From Cryptomeria japonica (lineage: Eukaryota > Streptophyta > Pinopsida > Cupressales > Cupressaceae): 64,000 nucleotides of DNA. The position numbers were made by a program, and so were the translations under genes. The number at the start of each line of letters is the position of its first letter. Positions within the stretch are counted from its first letter, which is position 1. The notes beneath the pieces were generated by a model that made no database searches, was not told where the DNA came from, and saw only the letters and a program-made list of their open reading frames with translations. The stretch covers positions 114,670,433 through 114,734,432 of the forward strand of contig NC_081410.1 of NCBI RefSeq assembly GCF_030272615.1, given 5' to 3'. Of the stretch, positions 61,108-64,000 are shown one piece after another.

Positions 61108-64000
61108 TCAAGCAAGAAAAATTAAATAGGTTTCTAGGGGATATGACATACTCCCCTCCTTATGGTTAAGTTGGCTCGACTTCATTAAAAAAGGATATTC
61201 TAATTTAATTACATTTTCATCTTCACAAGTGGCTCCTTGTTCCCCGTATTGGTCCCAAAGGACCTTAACTTGTTGGATTGTTCGGTTTTGCAACTAAAGG
61301 TTGCACCTATCTATAATTGTGAGTGATTCAAGGTGGATATCTCCGACCTCTTCTACCTATAGTGCTTGCCAATCAATTACATGCTTGGGGTCAATAATAT
61401 TTTTCTTACGCAATGATACATGAAATTATGAATGCGAGAGAGATGGTGGAAGAGCTAGTTGGTAAGCCACATGTCTAATCTTTTTAAGTATCTCAAAAGG
61501 TCCTACGAATAATGGAGCGATTTTGGCAGCCTTGCCAGACTTTATCGAGCTTTAATGAGGTCTGATACGAAGAAACACATTGTCACCAACTGAAAACTCT
61601 CTTGGAGTTCGCTTAGCATCCACATAACTCTTTTGATGATATGAAGCTTCCTTCAATATTTCCCTTATAATTCTCACTTGATTGTCATATTTTTGGAGTA
61701 TTTCCGACCTAATGGTTACACAATTTTCTAAACCATCCCATCCTCTGGGCGTTCTGTAGCTCCTGCCATACAATACTTCGAATGGCACCATTTGAATAGA
61801 AGAATGGTATGAGTTGTTATAAGCAAAGTCAACTAGAGGCAAATAATCATCCCACTTAGTGGGCTGATCCATGGCATACATCCGAAGGATATCTTCAATA
61901 ATTTGATTAACTCTTTCTATTTGGCCATCTGTTTTTGGGTGGTAAGCAGTGCTAAAATTAAGTTTGGTACCTAAGGTCATAAGAGAGGTCCAAAACCTAG
62001 AAGTAAACAACTTATCCCTACCAGAAATAATTACCTCAACTATACCATGTAATCTAATGACTTTATTGATGAATCTTTTAGCCAAAATTGGGGCATCATC
62101 CTTCACATTGCCTAGTATGAACTGTGCTACTTTGGTCAGTTTATCAATCACTAACAAAATATTGTCATGCAAATGCTGAGTTTTTGACAAACCTGTCACA
62201 AAATCCATGGAAATTACTAACCATTTATGCCGAGGCACGTCATGAGGATGGAGGGTTCCTGCAGGATGACCATGTTGTGCTTTAACACGTTGACATTTAA
62301 AACTTTTGGCAACATAAATTGCTATATCTTTTTTCATTCTCAGCCAAAAGTAACGAGTTTTCTAATCTGCATACATTTTAGTTTCACCTAGATGTGCTTG
62401 GTAGAGCACATTATGGCCTTCTACAAAAAAAATCTATCTTAAATCCTCTTATTTTGGTACATAAATTCGATGTACAAGTAACAGAGGATACCATCATTCC
62501 CTTGATGGTCCACTGGATTAATCCCTTGTTCCATTTCCAACCTTATTTGTTGATAAAAGGGTTCATGAGTTTGCATTTGCTTGATCCTTTCTAGCAATTC
62601 AAACCTTAACTGGGTGATTGCAGCTAATTTAACCCTTCGACTTGAGGCATCTGCTACCTGATTTTCTTTTCCCTTCACATAGGAAATATCTATTTTATAA
62701 TTGCTTAGGAATTCCAACCACCTTCTTTGTCATGCATTCAAATTAGATTGCGTGAATAAATATTGGAGTCCTTTATGGTCGGTGTTCAACTTGAAGGGTC
62801 TCCCTACCAAATAATGTTTCCATACCTTCAATGCATGCACAATTGCACCTAACTCTAAGTCATGGGTGGAGTAGTTGAGTTTATGATCCTTCAATTTTCT
62901 AGACTCAAAGGCAATCACATGCCCATTTTGCATGAGAACTCCTCCTATCCCATCTTAAGAAGCATCTGTGCAAAATACAAGTTCTTTTTTTGGGTCAGGT
63001 ACTTGCAAGACAGGTGTGGTGGTAAGAGCTTCCTTTAGCTGCTAGAAGGCAACGTTGCATTTATCTGTCCATTCAAACTTCTTACCCTTCCATTGAAGAG
63101 AGGTTATGTGGTAGGCTATCTTGGAGAAGTTCTCTATGAATCTTCGATAATATCCTGCCAAACCCAAAAAGCTTCTTACTTCACCCACATTCTTAGAAAT
63201 AAGTCAATCTACAATTGTTTGTTTTGGGCTAGATCCATTGCTATCCCTTGAACTAATATTATATGTCCCAAATAGTGCACCTTAAGTTGGAAGAAGGAAT
63301 ACTTGAACAATTTCCCATAACTTGTACTCCCTTAGCCTTTACGATACTATCCTCAAATGCTCCTCGTGCTCTTGCAAATTTCTGGAGTAGATTACAATAT
63401 CATCAAAGAATACTAACACAAATTTGTGTAGTTAATCATTGAAAACATGATTCATAAGACCCATATAGACAGAAGGGGCATTTGTTAGGCCAAAAGGCAT
63501 CACTAAAAATTCATAATGTCCATACCTAGTCTGGAAAGTTGTTTAATATCCTCTTACCTAATTCTCAACTGGTGATATCCCAACCTTAGATAAATTGTAG
63601 GAAATATAGTTGCTCCCTTCTTGATGTTCAAATAAATCATCAATTCGTAGTAAGAGATATCTATTTCGAATGATCACCTTATTCAAGGTCAGATAATCCG
63701 CACAACCTCAATGTTCCATCCTTCTTGATGAACAACACTAGAGGTAACACTACTCCAAATGGTAGTCATTTAGGCATTACTTTTGGGTGCATCAAATAAT
63801 TTGGGGGTTGAGCATTATTCAAAGGTAGTGCTAGAAATGAGCTTTATATGAAATTTTTTCCCTCTTGCAAGTGTTTTTCCACCCCTTAAAAGTGTCAATT
63901 TTTTCCTCGAACATTTTTGTTGTGGTGCAATGGTTCCTAGCCATGGCGCTCTTGGTGTCATGGAATTTGAACAATTTTTTTGGTGATTCTTTTACAATCA
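61108..64000 (-). pseudogene. Ty3/gypsy pol: reverse transcriptase, RNase H, integrase, chromodomain-like end (partial)
   Basis: Minus-strand domains, from the right edge: reverse transcriptase ([56 protein letters not shown] at 63,800-63,350), RNase H ([49 protein letters not shown]; 62,970-62,640), linker, integrase (62,337-61,552), then a C-terminal part with FVGPFEILKKI, LPPSLSRIHN and finally QVKVLWDQYGEQGATCEDEN, which resembles the chromodomain-like tail of plant chromoviruses. In integrase the first Asp (SMDFVTG) and Glu (GQIERVN) are kept, but the second Asp of the DD35E triad is Gly (IISGRDKLF). Several stops and frame changes occur, one directly before the FFDD box. Gag, protease and the 5' LTR lie beyond the window. 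Confidence 0.85.

Overview
The window looks like intergenic DNA from a very large, repeat-laden plant nuclear genome, most likely a conifer. Pointers are plant-type Ty1/copia and Ty3/gypsy retrotransposons, DUF4283-type plant LINEs, a degenerate CCCTAA-like interstitial telomeric array, AT-rich spacers, a relic R2R3-MYB exon, and a 5'-truncated Penelope-like element with a GIY-YIG endonuclease. Endonuclease-bearing Penelope elements are unusual in plants and have been reported from conifers. The species call is inference. I see no intact host gene, tRNA, rRNA or CRISPR array.

Layout. 1-10,000: one copy (C) of a long dispersed repeat unit, carrying a 385-bp tandem duplication, an LTR-like insert with (CT)n, a LINE tail, a MYB relic and 3.4 kb of degenerate telomere-like sequence. 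10,000-18,350: noncoding DNA with a minus-strand copia-type LTR and a LINE ORF1 relic. 18,354-21,720: a second repeat family interrupted by a 2.4-kb LINE insertion (15-bp target duplication, empty site near 15,390) that carries an unrecognised protein downstream of its RNase H. 22,400-49,500: copy B of the long unit, split by (i) a minus-strand LINE at 23,578-38,933, itself split by a 7.6-kb copia element with two LTRs and the target duplication AGGAG, (ii) a fragment of a Penelope 3' end, (iii) a 1.3-kb Penelope insertion with a 12-bp target duplication, and (iv) a 4.6-kb inverted-repeat element packed with simple and palindromic satellites. 49,560-53,500: a plus-strand LINE RNase H plus unknown 3' ORF, split by a 2.7-kb solo LTR (target duplication GTTGT). 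53,443-57,165: copy A of the long unit, which supplies empty sites for the insertions in copy B. 57,195-57,545: a DUF4283/zinc-knuckle relic. 57,620-60,330: nothing recognised. 60,330-64,000: a decayed minus-strand Ty3/gypsy element running off the right edge.

The parts do not form a pathway. They record nested transposition: repeat unit, then LINE, then copia. Every retroelement ORF seen is broken by stops, frameshifts or truncation. The most interesting points are the Penelope element with paralogous empty site and a hammerhead-like motif in its tail, the fold-back style element with a CATATG palindrome satellite, and LINEs carrying unidentified reading frames after RNase H.
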